Part shown: positions 54,567 to 62,598 of the stretch, in pieces
Numbering within the stretch: the stretch's first letter is position 1
Layout: the number at the start of each line of letters is the position of its first letter
Assembly (NCBI GenBank): GCA_031548025.1
Contig: JAVBRM010000100.1
Span: forward strand, 1-64,000
Direction: 5' to 3'
Source: UBA5239 sp031548025
GTDB taxonomy: Bacteria > Verrucomicrobiota > Lentisphaeria > Victivallales > Victivallaceae
Length of the DNA stretch: 64,000 bases
The notes under the pieces: generated by a model
Told to the model about the DNA's origin: nothing
Databases searched by the model: none
The model's input: only the letters and a program-made list of their open reading frames with translations
Program-made: the position numbers and the translations under genes

Positions 54567-56287
54567 ATTTCATTCCATAATTTATAATGCTTTCCGGCCA
54601 GGGTTTCCAATGAACCACCCAGCCGCTCAAAAACCTGTGATTTCGTATTGGACGAGTTTTTCAGCAATAATTTATCATTGAATTTGGGGTTATGCAATAC
54701 TGAATCAATATTTTCCCGGATTTGCTTGCGGCATTCCGGCAGCTTGTCGCCCAGCTCCAGCAGACTGCGGACCAGGTGCGAATTGATCTGGATATCGTCA
54801 TTGATTTCATTCAGTACTCCAAGCAAAAGCTCAACGTCTTCAATTTTGCCGAACCGTCCCAACAAGTCGATTGCGGCCAGTATCCAGCGCTGATTATGGG
54901 AGCGGCTGGTCAGCGGCTGGTAGTCGCAGCGTTCTTTGACCAGCTGCCGCAAAACCGGCAAACCGGCAGCGTCACCGGCAAGCCCCAATGCCAAAGCGCT
55001 GTGCACCGAAGCAAAACGGCTTTCGGATTTCAGCATAGCCAGCAAGGTTTCACGGAATTGAGCATAATGCCGCCCCATATACCAGAGGGCTTCTCCGCCT
55101 TTTTCCGAATCGAGCATGGATTTGAGGACTTCCGGATCGGCCTGGAAACTACAATCAGGTATGTCATTCTGGTTCAGGCAGCCGCTGGCCAGCAGTTTCT
55201 CCGCCAAGCCATCACGGTTCACCGAACGCACCGGAATGTTTTCCTGAACCGCGGCAGTTACCGCCAGACCGGCGATTTCGCCAATTTTCTGCATAGCGCG
55301 CTCCATCCGCAACAGCGAAGCCGTCAGATGATCCACAGACAAAGCCCGGCAAACCACCAACAGATTTTCAAAATTCCGGACGGTCAGCATCTCGAGGGTA
55401 ATCGGCACGGTAACCACTTTGCCCCACATACTGCTGACAACCATCCAGTCCCGGGTATCCTGATCCAGCAACGCCCAGTCCTGTGAATGACTGTCGAAGT
55501 TGGAATATGCATAGCCCAATACCTTGTTGGTGGTATATTCGCCGTCAATAAAGGACTTGAAAGTCAGGCTTTCGTCGCAAACCACCAGCCGGCCTTCGCG
55601 CAAGCCCGGCAACTGAGTGATATAAAACAGATCATCCTGCGACTGATCGAGCTCCCTGACATGCAGGGCATTGGAATGGATGATACCTCGGGTAAAATCC
55701 GCAGCGTCATGACATTTGATGTATCCCGCGTCAAAATTAGCAATGCCCACCCCTACCCCGCGCCGGAACACCCGGACACTTGAATACGGCTGACATTTGT
55801 CATCGGATTCACGACCGAGGCGGAATTCGGCGCCCGCCAGGGCGCAGGCATCGCCGTTGCCGCTGCCATCCAGCAGATATTTGCAACCGATCCGCCGGAT
55901 TCCCTGCGGGGTATTGATCACGACTCCGACCACTTTCTGCCCTTCAACGATCACTTCGAGCAAGGCCGATTCCCAGAAAATATCCACATTTTTTTCCTGA
56001 AGCTTGCGCTCCAGAGTCATGCCCTTGGCATCCATGTGAAACCGGCCGCCCTCGCAGAAATCCTTCCGCAATTCATTGGCCTCGACGTCGAGCTGTTCAA
56101 AACGGCCCCCCGGCAAATCATAATAATATCCGATTATGCCTCCGGCGGTAGCGGAACCGCCAAGCATGTTCAATTTTTCAACACCGCAGACCTTCAAACC
56201 GGACTCGGCCATGACCAAAGCGGCAATCGCGCCCCCGGTCCCCAGACCGATTACCACCGCATCGTATTCACAATCATATTTTAGCAT
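54563..56287 (-). CDS. FAD-dependent oxidoreductase with helical-repeat carboxy-terminus
   Basis: 574 residues. The dinucleotide-binding start DAVVIGLGTGGAIAALVMAESG is followed by EKLNMLGGSATAGG and, in the centre, YLLDGSGNGDACALAGAEFRLG, which matches the FAD-dependent oxidoreductase superfamily common in Planctomycetota and Lentisphaerota. The last 160 residues (LLAMLKSESRFASVHSALALG; AIDLLGRFGKIEDVELLLG) look like HEAT-type helical repeats. Substrate unknown; such enzymes often lie in glycan or sugar-acid loci. The gene overlaps its upstream partner by 7 bp and its downstream IclR gene by 4 bp. Confidence 0.82.
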   Translation of the reverse strand: MLKYDCEYDAVVIGLGTGGAIAALVMAESGLKVCGVEKLNMLGGSATAGGIIGYYYDLPGGRFEQLDVEANELRKDFCEGGRFHMDAKGMTLERKLQEKNVDIFWESALLEVIVEGQKVVGVVINTPQGIRRIGCKYLLDGSGNGDACALAGAEFRLGRESDDKCQPYSSVRVFRRGVGVGIANFDAGYIKCHDAADFTRGIIHSNALHVRELDQSQDDLFYITQLPGLREGRLVVCDESLTFKSFIDGEYTTNKVLGYAYSNFDSHSQDWALLDQDTRDWMVVSSMWGKVVTVPITLEMLTVRNFENLLVVCRALSVDHLTASLLRMERAMQKIGEIAGLAVTAAVQENIPVRSVNRDGLAEKLLASGCLNQNDIPDCSFQADPEVLKSMLDSEKGGEALWYMGRHYAQFRETLLAMLKSESRFASVHSALALGLAGDAAGLPVLRQLVKERCDYQPLTSRSHNQRWILAAIDLLGRFGKIEDVELLLGVLNEINDDIQINSHLVRSLLELGDKLPECRKQIRENIDSVLHNPKFNDKLLLKNSSNTKSQVFERLGGSLETLAGKHYKLWNEI

Positions 56288-57048
56288 ATTCCATTCTCCT
56301 GAGAATCAATTGCCGCCAAAGGATTGGCAAAGCTTGCCGAGTTGAAGTAATAATAATTTTCGCCCAATACCGCCCGGTTTTCTTTCACTTCAAAATCGAA
56401 GTTCTTGGCGATACTGAAAATCTTGGCGTCCGCCAACGCCTGCGGGCGTTTCTGCCAGGTCGCCAAAAGCGTTTGCCGGGCTTCGGCCCAACCCGTTCCC
56501 GGTTTCAGTTCGACGGAAATCACAAATTCATCGTTACCGCGCCCTGCCCGGTAATTCAAACCGCTGTTTTCCAAGCTTACCCCTTCCGGGACCAGCACCA
56601 GCGCTTTGAGACTGCATTTTACAATATTGGACGCAGCGAAAGCACTGTTGGTCCGGCACTCGGGGGTACAGTCGATCAGTTGTTTCGCCGATATGGTTTT
56701 GCGGCCTTCCACATCATAATACTCAATCAGCCAGCCTTGCTCATTCCGGCTGATACCGGTGATCTCGATCCACAATCTGAACTGCCCGGTAAAATTATGC
56801 AGTTTCGCATACATCAGCGGAGCCAGAGCCGCTGCGTCCGCCAGCCTTTCCCGTTCCTTTAACTCCGACTGCAGCTCCGTGGCAACGGCAGTTTTCAGCG
56901 GCGTATCCATAGTTGAACATTCGCGATAACACTCAAAAAACTCCCGACCGATACCGGCGCCGCGGTCTATCACCACCAGCTCCCGGTTTCCCTGCAATAC
57001 CTGTCCGGCAGCCCAGCAACTGCTGCCGATGATAAGACGTTCAAGCAT
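56281..57048 (-). CDS. Partner of the FAD oxidoreductase, degenerate FAD-binding protein
   Basis: 255 residues. The amino-terminus ERLIIGSSCWAAGQVLQ keeps a Rossmann-like beta-alpha pattern but lacks a clean GxGxxG, and there is an internal strand pattern ELVVIDRGAGIGREF. The remainder has segments such as AKQLIDCTPECRTNSAF reminiscent of flavoprotein oxidoreductases. I cannot name the function. The AGGAGA ribosome site, the 7-bp overlap with the larger FAD gene and the shared strand argue for a two-subunit or sequential enzyme pair. First gene of the operon. Confidence 0.65.
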   Translation of the reverse strand: MLERLIIGSSCWAAGQVLQGNRELVVIDRGAGIGREFFECYRECSTMDTPLKTAVATELQSELKERERLADAAALAPLMYAKLHNFTGQFRLWIEITGISRNEQGWLIEYYDVEGRKTISAKQLIDCTPECRTNSAFAASNIVKCSLKALVLVPEGVSLENSGLNYRAGRGNDEFVISVELKPGTGWAEARQTLLATWQKRPQALADAKIFSIAKNFDFEVKENRAVLGENYYYFNSASFANPLAAIDSQENGIC

Positions 57049-57120
57049 TTCAATATATCTCCTATATTTAATATTATTTAATTCAATTAATCTATATTAT
57101 ATATTATACAGCCAAATCAT

Positions 57121-57158
57121 AAAAAATCAAGAAGCCCGGAAAAATTATCCGGACTTCT
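57121..57158 (-). terminator. Rho-independent terminator after GH51
   Basis: Minus strand: AGAAGTCCGGA pairs with TCCGGGCTTCT (one G-U) around a short loop, followed by GATTTTTTATG. It sits about 27 bp past the GH51 stop, and before the FAD operon start. Confidence 0.75.
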
Positions 57159-57185
57159 CGTTAAAGGGGGTTTTGAAGGATTCAA

Positions 57186-58715
57186 TCAAGCCAGGCGAAT
57201 ACGGATCATATTCCATGACGCCGGCGGCAATTCGACCCAAATCCGGTTGCCGTCAACTTTTCCTGGACTGACTGTCTTGGGATGGACTGTTTCGTGCTCT
57301 TCAGAATTGACAGCTTTGAGGTCTTGATTATATAAGGTAATATGTTCAATGACTCCAACCGGGGTAAAATGTTCCAGTACGGTTTCCAGCGTCATATTTT
57401 CCCGCAGGTGGCGGTTGCAGACAAATATTACCATTTCGTTATTCTCCGGGTTATGGATCACGCTGGAATAAAGGTACGGAACATTCGATATCTCCTTGCC
57501 CGCTGGATTGTTGCAGGTGTCATAATCCGCCTCGTAACAATCGGATTCAGCGATTGTTTTCATGGCAATACCCCGGCCGTATTTTGAGGTGTAGGCAAAT
57601 GGATAGAAAATCGTTTGCCGCCATGCTTTACCGTTTTTCGAGGTCATGATCGGAGCAATCACATTGACGCTTTGAGCGATACAGGCGATTTTCACCCGGT
57701 CGGAATGGTTAAGCAGAGTCATCATCAGCATGCCGACCAGAAGCGCGTCTTCGGTATTGTAAATGTCTTCCAGAATCGGTCTGCCGACCATCCATTTTGG
57801 CGGTTTGGGGCCCGGCATGGAATGATACCAGACATTCCATTCATCGAAGGACAGCATGATCTTTTTCGCGGATTTTTTTCTGGTTCCGACGGCATCGCAG
57901 GAGGCCGCAATCCGGTCGATGTACTCACTCATCGCCTCCGGCCCCGCCAGATAATCGGCTGTCCGGTCCCGGCGATTGGCGAAATACTGGTGGACCGAGA
58001 TATACTCGACATACTCGTAAGTATGGCTGAGCACCGTTTCCTCCCATTCGCCCAGAGTCGCCATATCCTTGTGCGACGAACCGCATACCACCAGTTCAAT
58101 TTCAGGATCGGTGGTTTTCATTAATTTGGCGGCTTCACGGCAAACCCGGCCATAATCATCCGCCGAACGCTGCCCGAATTGCCACGGCCCGTCCATTTCA
58201 TTGCCCAGGCACCAAAGCTTGATATTATGCGGCTCTTCGCTGCCGTTGCCGCGCCGCCAGTCCGACAATGCGGTTCCGCCGGGGAAATTGCAATACTCAA
58301 CCAATTGCTGGGCCTCCGCCGCTCCGCGAGTCCCGAGATTAACCGCCAGCATCGGAGCTGTACCGGCCTTGCGGCACCAGCGGACAAATTCATCCGTGCC
58401 GAACAGATTCGGTTCCAACGCCTCCCAGGCAAGCTCAAGGCGCGCCGGGCGTTCATCCCGCGGCCCGACGCCATCCTCCCAGCGATAGGCGGAAACAAAA
58501 TTACCACCGGGATAACGGGTCAGCGGCATGTCCAATTCCCGGATCAACTCCAAGACGTCGCCTCTAAAACCATCGGCATCGGAGCTTTCGTGTTCCGGTT
58601 GATAAATCCCCTCATAAACCGCCCGTCCCAAATGTTCGATAAAACCGGAATAAATCCGTTTATCTACCTCACTGATCGGATAATTACGATTGACAATTAT
58701 TTTGCTTTTCATCAT
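57186..58715 (-). CDS. GH51 alpha-L-arabinofuranosidase
   Basis: 509 residues, a normal GH51 length. It begins with VDKRIYSGFIEHLGRAVYEGIY and LTRYPGGNFVSAYRWEDGVG, both GH51 hallmarks. Acid/base Glu173 lies in CLGNEMDG and nucleophile Glu292 in LSFDEWNVW. No signal peptide: intracellular removal of terminal arabinofuranose from imported arabino-oligosaccharides. AGGAG 5 bp upstream of the first ATG (a second ATG follows at 58712). It diverges from an AraC-type gene, its probable activator. Confidence 0.95.
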   Translation of the reverse strand: MMKSKIIVNRNYPISEVDKRIYSGFIEHLGRAVYEGIYQPEHESSDADGFRGDVLELIRELDMPLTRYPGGNFVSAYRWEDGVGPRDERPARLELAWEALEPNLFGTDEFVRWCRKAGTAPMLAVNLGTRGAAEAQQLVEYCNFPGGTALSDWRRGNGSEEPHNIKLWCLGNEMDGPWQFGQRSADDYGRVCREAAKLMKTTDPEIELVVCGSSHKDMATLGEWEETVLSHTYEYVEYISVHQYFANRRDRTADYLAGPEAMSEYIDRIAASCDAVGTRKKSAKKIMLSFDEWNVWYHSMPGPKPPKWMVGRPILEDIYNTEDALLVGMLMMTLLNHSDRVKIACIAQSVNVIAPIMTSKNGKAWRQTIFYPFAYTSKYGRGIAMKTIAESDCYEADYDTCNNPAGKEISNVPYLYSSVIHNPENNEMVIFVCNRHLRENMTLETVLEHFTPVGVIEHITLYNQDLKAVNSEEHETVHPKTVSPGKVDGNRIWVELPPASWNMIRIRLA

Positions 58716-58779
58716 GACTGCTCCTTGAATTTCAATAATTTCGCTTTAATATATTATACACTTCAAAAGGAATTTCACC

Positions 58780-59622
58780 ATGGCCGACTCTATGCAAAAC
58801 ATGTCTGATACTCTGATTATTCCAGAAGGATCATTCGAGCGTTTCCTGTTTTTCGGCCAACCGGCCCCCAATGAGAAATATCATGTCCAACCCCTGATCG
58901 GAGGCATCAGCGATCTGACTCCGGGTTATCAGGTTGGCCGCAAACACTTCTATGCACATGAACTGATCTTTCCAGTGGAGGGGAAATTGGAAATATCTCT
59001 GCCCGAGGGAAGTATCCAACTGAAACCCGGTGAAGTAATTTTTCTGCCTGCTCCTCAACTCCATTATTACGGCAGTCATGAGCCATTACGGTTTATCTGG
59101 TTTCACATTCATCCGGAACTCCTGACGCCGATACCGGCGTATTTTTGGCGCCCGGCGCGCTATGCGGAGGAAATCCGTCTGCTTGCCGAATTGCTGTATT
59201 TGGAAGAAAGAAAAAATCCCCGACAAGGCATCGCCACCGGCAAGGCGCTCTGGAAATATCTGGAAAACGAAATTTATGCGGATAACCACGAACACCGCCA
59301 TCTGCAGCGCCTGGAACAGATTTTCGAACAGGTAAACCGCAACTTGCGCCGTCCCTGGACTATCCCGGAGATGGCCCGCCTGGCCTGTCTGTCCGAGTCG
59401 CACTTCTACAGTATCGTCAAGGAGATTTACCAGGCGGCTCCACTGGAAATACTGCGCAAAATGCGTATGGAAACCGGTGCCGCGCTGTTGCTCCGGAGCA
59501 ATCACGACCTCACAACCATTGCCGAACAAACCGGTTATGCGGATGCTTCATCATTCTCCAAGGCTTTTTCCAAGTACTATCGTTGCAGTCCCCGTACTTT
59601 CCGCGACCGTTATACCGAATAA
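58780..59622 (+). CDS. AraC-family transcriptional regulator
   Basis: 280 residues: cupin-like sensor domain (FYAHELIFPVEGKLEISLPEG, LKPGEVIFLPAPQLHYYG) and the carboxy-terminal double helix-turn-helix (TIPEMARLACLSESHFYSIVK, then IAEQTGYADASSFSKAFSKY). Divergent from GH51 with a 64-bp AT-rich intergenic region, so it probably senses an arabinose-type sugar and activates GH51 (inference from arrangement). Confidence 0.93.
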   Translation: MADSMQNMSDTLIIPEGSFERFLFFGQPAPNEKYHVQPLIGGISDLTPGYQVGRKHFYAHELIFPVEGKLEISLPEGSIQLKPGEVIFLPAPQLHYYGSHEPLRFIWFHIHPELLTPIPAYFWRPARYAEEIRLLAELLYLEERKNPRQGIATGKALWKYLENEIYADNHEHRHLQRLEQIFEQVNRNLRRPWTIPEMARLACLSESHFYSIVKEIYQAAPLEILRKMRMETGAALLLRSNHDLTTIAEQTGYADASSFSKAFSKYYRCSPRTFRDRYTE

Positions 59623-59636
59623 AATATATTTTCCCG

Positions 59637-59664
59637 TTGCAAATCGTTTTATGTGATATATAGT
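59637..59664 (+). promoter_or_regulatory. Promoter of the phosphofructokinase gene
   Basis: TTGCAA at 59637-59642, a 16-bp spacer and TATAGT at 59659-59664. The ribosome site GGAGG before the ATG at 59724 is strong, in line with a highly expressed glycolytic gene. Confidence 0.45.
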
Positions 59665-59723
59665 ATCAGCGCATTTGTCCAGGCGGGACGTCCGCCGGAA
59701 TTTTTTAATTTTTTGGAGGAAAA

Positions 59724-61013
59724 ATGAAAAAGAACTTACTTATCGCTCAATCCGGGGGCCCGTCTCCGGTAATCAACAGCTCGCTGCGCGGTGTGATTGA
59801 TGCGGCTAAGGCGTTTCCCGATAAGATCGGCACGATCTATGCGGGCTGGCACGGTATCGAAGGCGTTCTCAAAGAAGAATTGCTGGACCTGAGCTGTCAG
59901 TGCGAAGACGAAATCGCCCTGCTCCGCAATACTCCGGCCGCCGGAGCCATCGGTACTTGCCGCTATAAAATCAAGTCCAATCAGAAAGAAGACTTCGAGC
60001 GCGTGATCGAAGTAATCAAAGCTCACAACATCGGTTATTTCCTGTATAACGGCGGCAACGACTCCATGGATACCGCCAACAAGGTTGCCAAGCTGGCTCA
60101 GGAACGCGGTCTCGACTGCATCGGCATCGGCGTACCGAAGACTATCGACAATGACGTGGGCGACGCCGAATTCAAGCTGATCGACCACACACCCGGTTAC
60201 GGTTCGGTAGCCCGCTACTGGTCGAATATCGTCCAAAATGCCGAAGAAGAAAACCGCGGCTCCAGCCCGGCCGACCCGGTCCTGGTGCTCCAGGCTATGG
60301 GCCGTAAAATCGGCTTCATCCCCGCCGCCGCCCGCTTGGCCGACCCGAAACGCGAAACTCCGTTGTTGATTTTCCTTTATGAAGCTGGTCTGACCATGGA
60401 ACAGATGGCCGATAAGATCAACGCCAAGGTCAAAGAATGCGGCCGCGCCGTCGTCGTCGTCAGCGAAGGCTGCGATGTGGGCGACCTCGGATTCACCAAG
60501 GACAACTTCGGCCATGCCCAGTTCGGCGCCAGTGAGACCACCGTTCAGCAGGCCCTGGTCAATTACCTGAACAAAAACGGCGTCAAGGCCCGCGGCAGCG
60601 CCCGTGGCCAGACTTTCGGTACCGATCAGCGCGCCACCGCCATTTATGCTTCCACCGTCGACCTCGACGAAGCATATCGTTGCGGTCAGAAAGCGGTTAT
60701 GCTGGCGGCTGAAGGCCAGGGCGGCTATATGTCCACTCTGCTCCGCGAGCCCGGCATGATCTATCAGGTCCGCTATGACAAGGCTCCGTTGGAACTGGTT
60801 GCCAACTCCGAGCGTTTCTTCCCGAAAAACTGGATCACCGCCGATGGCTGCGACGTAACCGACGAATTCATGGCTTACGTCCGTCCGTTGGTTGGCGAAG
60901 ACTGGCCGAGCGTTCCGGTAATCAACGGACGCCAGCGCTTCACCCAGTTCAAACCGGTATTCGCCGACAAGAAACTCCCGGCTTACGAACTCGAAGCTTT
61001 CCGCAAGAAATAA
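59724..61013 (+). CDS. Pyrophosphate-type 6-phosphofructokinase
   Basis: 429 residues. Phosphorylates fructose-6-phosphate in glycolysis. In place of the ATP-type GGDGS the glycine loop reads GGNDS (residues 110-114), with Asp in the position that blocks ATP and favours pyrophosphate, and PKTIDND (138-144) has Lys139 where ATP enzymes have Gly; both are diagnostic of PPi-dependent PFK (Pfp). Substrate contacts MGRKIGFIPAAARL (the family MGR motif) and the carboxy-terminal region are complete. A strong ribosome site and a downstream terminator define a single-gene unit. Confidence 0.93.
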   Translation: MKKNLLIAQSGGPSPVINSSLRGVIDAAKAFPDKIGTIYAGWHGIEGVLKEELLDLSCQCEDEIALLRNTPAAGAIGTCRYKIKSNQKEDFERVIEVIKAHNIGYFLYNGGNDSMDTANKVAKLAQERGLDCIGIGVPKTIDNDVGDAEFKLIDHTPGYGSVARYWSNIVQNAEEENRGSSPADPVLVLQAMGRKIGFIPAAARLADPKRETPLLIFLYEAGLTMEQMADKINAKVKECGRAVVVVSEGCDVGDLGFTKDNFGHAQFGASETTVQQALVNYLNKNGVKARGSARGQTFGTDQRATAIYASTVDLDEAYRCGQKAVMLAAEGQGGYMSTLLREPGMIYQVRYDKAPLELVANSERFFPKNWITADGCDVTDEFMAYVRPLVGEDWPSVPVINGRQRFTQFKPVFADKKLPAYELEAFRKK

Positions 61014-61036
61014 AAATACTTGCCCAAAAGCACCCG

Positions 61037-61072
61037 AAAATCCGGCTTCCTTCAAGGGGCCGGATTTTTTTA
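61037..61072 (+). terminator. Rho-independent terminator after phosphofructokinase
   Basis: AAAATCCGGC (61037-61046) pairs with GCCGGATTTT after the loop TTCCTTCAAGGG, then a run of T. About 24 bp past the stop codon. It is nose-to-nose with the terminator of GH4. Confidence 0.9.
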
Positions 61073-61085
61073 TTGTATGTGTACA

Positions 61086-61122
61086 CGAAAAAGCCCTCAT
61101 GATCCGAGTGAACCATGAGGGC
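61086..61122 (-). terminator. Rho-independent terminator after GH4
   Basis: Minus strand: GCCCTCATG and CATGAGGGC form a perfect 9-bp stem (61093-61122) around a 12-nt loop, followed by TTTTTC (61092-61087). It is 25 bp past the GH4 stop. Confidence 0.9.
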
Positions 61123-61146
61123 GTATTTCAGTAGAACTGAAGAATA

Positions 61147-62484
61147 TCAGCGATATTCGGGGAGCATGTCGCCGTGAGCTTCGATCAGCTCGTCGCACAT
61201 CTTGCGGATGTCGTCGAGAGAGAGCTCGGCGCTGGTGTGCGGATCGAGCATCGCCGCGTGGTAAATGGCGTCTTTCTTGCGGGTAAACGCTGCTTCGATG
61301 GTCAACAGGTGCACGTTGATATTGGTCATATTCAGCGCGGCCAGCTGGGTCGGCAGTTCGCCGACATAGCAACCCTGAACACCGCTGCCGTCAACCAAAC
61401 ACGGAACTTCGACCACGGAATTGGCCGGCAGGTTCGAAATCAGGCCGTTGTTCAGGACGTTACCACCGATCTGATACGGCTTGTTGGTAACGATGGCGCT
61501 CATGATGCCTGAGCCGTATTCATGCGAAAGCTTGTGATCCAGATTCGGGTCGGCGATCAGATCTTTGCTGCGTTTCTTCCAGTTGTTGATCTGATTGACA
61601 CAGCGGCGCGGATATTCATCCAACGGAATGTTGAACTCTTCGATCAATTCCGGGTAGCCGGCCTTGATCCAGTAGGGAGAGTATTCGGCGTTGTGCTCAC
61701 TGGATTCGGTGATGTAATAACCGAAATGTTCCATCATGGCCAAGCGCACCATATTGCCGCTCTTTTCGGCGCCTTTTTTCCGCCAGGCTTTCAATTTTTT
61801 GGCGGCGGTCTTTTTGATTTCCGGATAGAGATCTTTGCCGTCCTGAGTAATGCTCAGCAGCCAGGACATGTGGTTGATGCCGGCGATGTAATCGCGGACA
61901 CGGGTAGCGTCGTAGGGCATGCCGAGGGCGCCCAGCAGGCTTTCGGAGCAAACCTGGACCGAGTGGCAGAGACCGACGGTCTTGACGTTGGTATAGCGCA
62001 GCATGGCGCCGGTCAGCATCGACATCGGATTGGTGTAGTTGAGGAACCAGGCGTTCGGGCAGACTTCTTCCATGTCATGAGCAAATTCCCACATTACCGG
62101 AATGGTCCGCAGAGCACGGAAGATTCCGCCGATACCAAGCGTGTCGGCAATGGTCTGACGCAGGCCGTATTTCTTCGGGATTTCGAAGTCGATGACAGTG
62201 GACGGCTCATAACCGCCGACCTGGATCGCGTTGACCACGAAATCAGCATCTTTCAAAGCGGCGCGGCGATTCTTTTCGCCGAGATGCGCGGTAATTTTGG
62301 CGCGGCCTTTGTTGATGTTCTGATTGAGAATATCGAGCATCTGCTTCGATTCTTTGAGGCGGGTGCCGTCGATATCATAGAGGGCGATGTGAGAATCCTG
62401 CAGCGCTTCGCGGCACATGCAATCTCCGAGAACGTTTTTGGCGAAAACCGTACTACCGGCTCCCATAAAAGTGATCTTGGCCAT
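61147..62484 (-). CDS. GH4-family glycosidase (alpha-galactosidase/alpha-glucosidase type)
   Basis: 445 residues, cytoplasmic. GH4 enzymes use NAD+ and a divalent metal and act by an oxidation-elimination mechanism. Amino-terminal NAD-binding MAKITFMGAGSTVFAKNVLG, GGYEPSTVIDFEIPKKYG, the metal-site Cys in VGLCHSVQ (about residue 174) and His in AGINHMSWLL (about residue 204), and FLNYTNPMSMLT near residue 147 are seen. The CHS pattern fits the MelA/AglA branch (alpha-galactosidase or alpha-glucosidase), not the phospho-beta-glucosidase branch. AAGGAG is the ribosome site. It follows the GH2 gene by 114 bp on the same strand. Confidence 0.92.
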   Translation of the reverse strand: MAKITFMGAGSTVFAKNVLGDCMCREALQDSHIALYDIDGTRLKESKQMLDILNQNINKGRAKITAHLGEKNRRAALKDADFVVNAIQVGGYEPSTVIDFEIPKKYGLRQTIADTLGIGGIFRALRTIPVMWEFAHDMEEVCPNAWFLNYTNPMSMLTGAMLRYTNVKTVGLCHSVQVCSESLLGALGMPYDATRVRDYIAGINHMSWLLSITQDGKDLYPEIKKTAAKKLKAWRKKGAEKSGNMVRLAMMEHFGYYITESSEHNAEYSPYWIKAGYPELIEEFNIPLDEYPRRCVNQINNWKKRSKDLIADPNLDHKLSHEYGSGIMSAIVTNKPYQIGGNVLNNGLISNLPANSVVEVPCLVDGSGVQGCYVGELPTQLAALNMTNINVHLLTIEAAFTRKKDAIYHAAMLDPHTSAELSLDDIRKMCDELIEAHGDMLPEYR

Positions 62485-62598
62485 TTTAACTCCTTAAAGT
62501 TTGGTTGTATATCCTAGAGTAATTTAATGCTATATAAAATACCACGATTCCAGCAATAAGTAAATAGCATAAAGTTGCTTTGAATGAAAAAATAGTGC

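Noticed and set aside
59736..61100. 454-codon frame antisense to phosphofructokinase
   Set aside because: A shadow of a strongly coding gene; no ribosome site and no recognisable domain.
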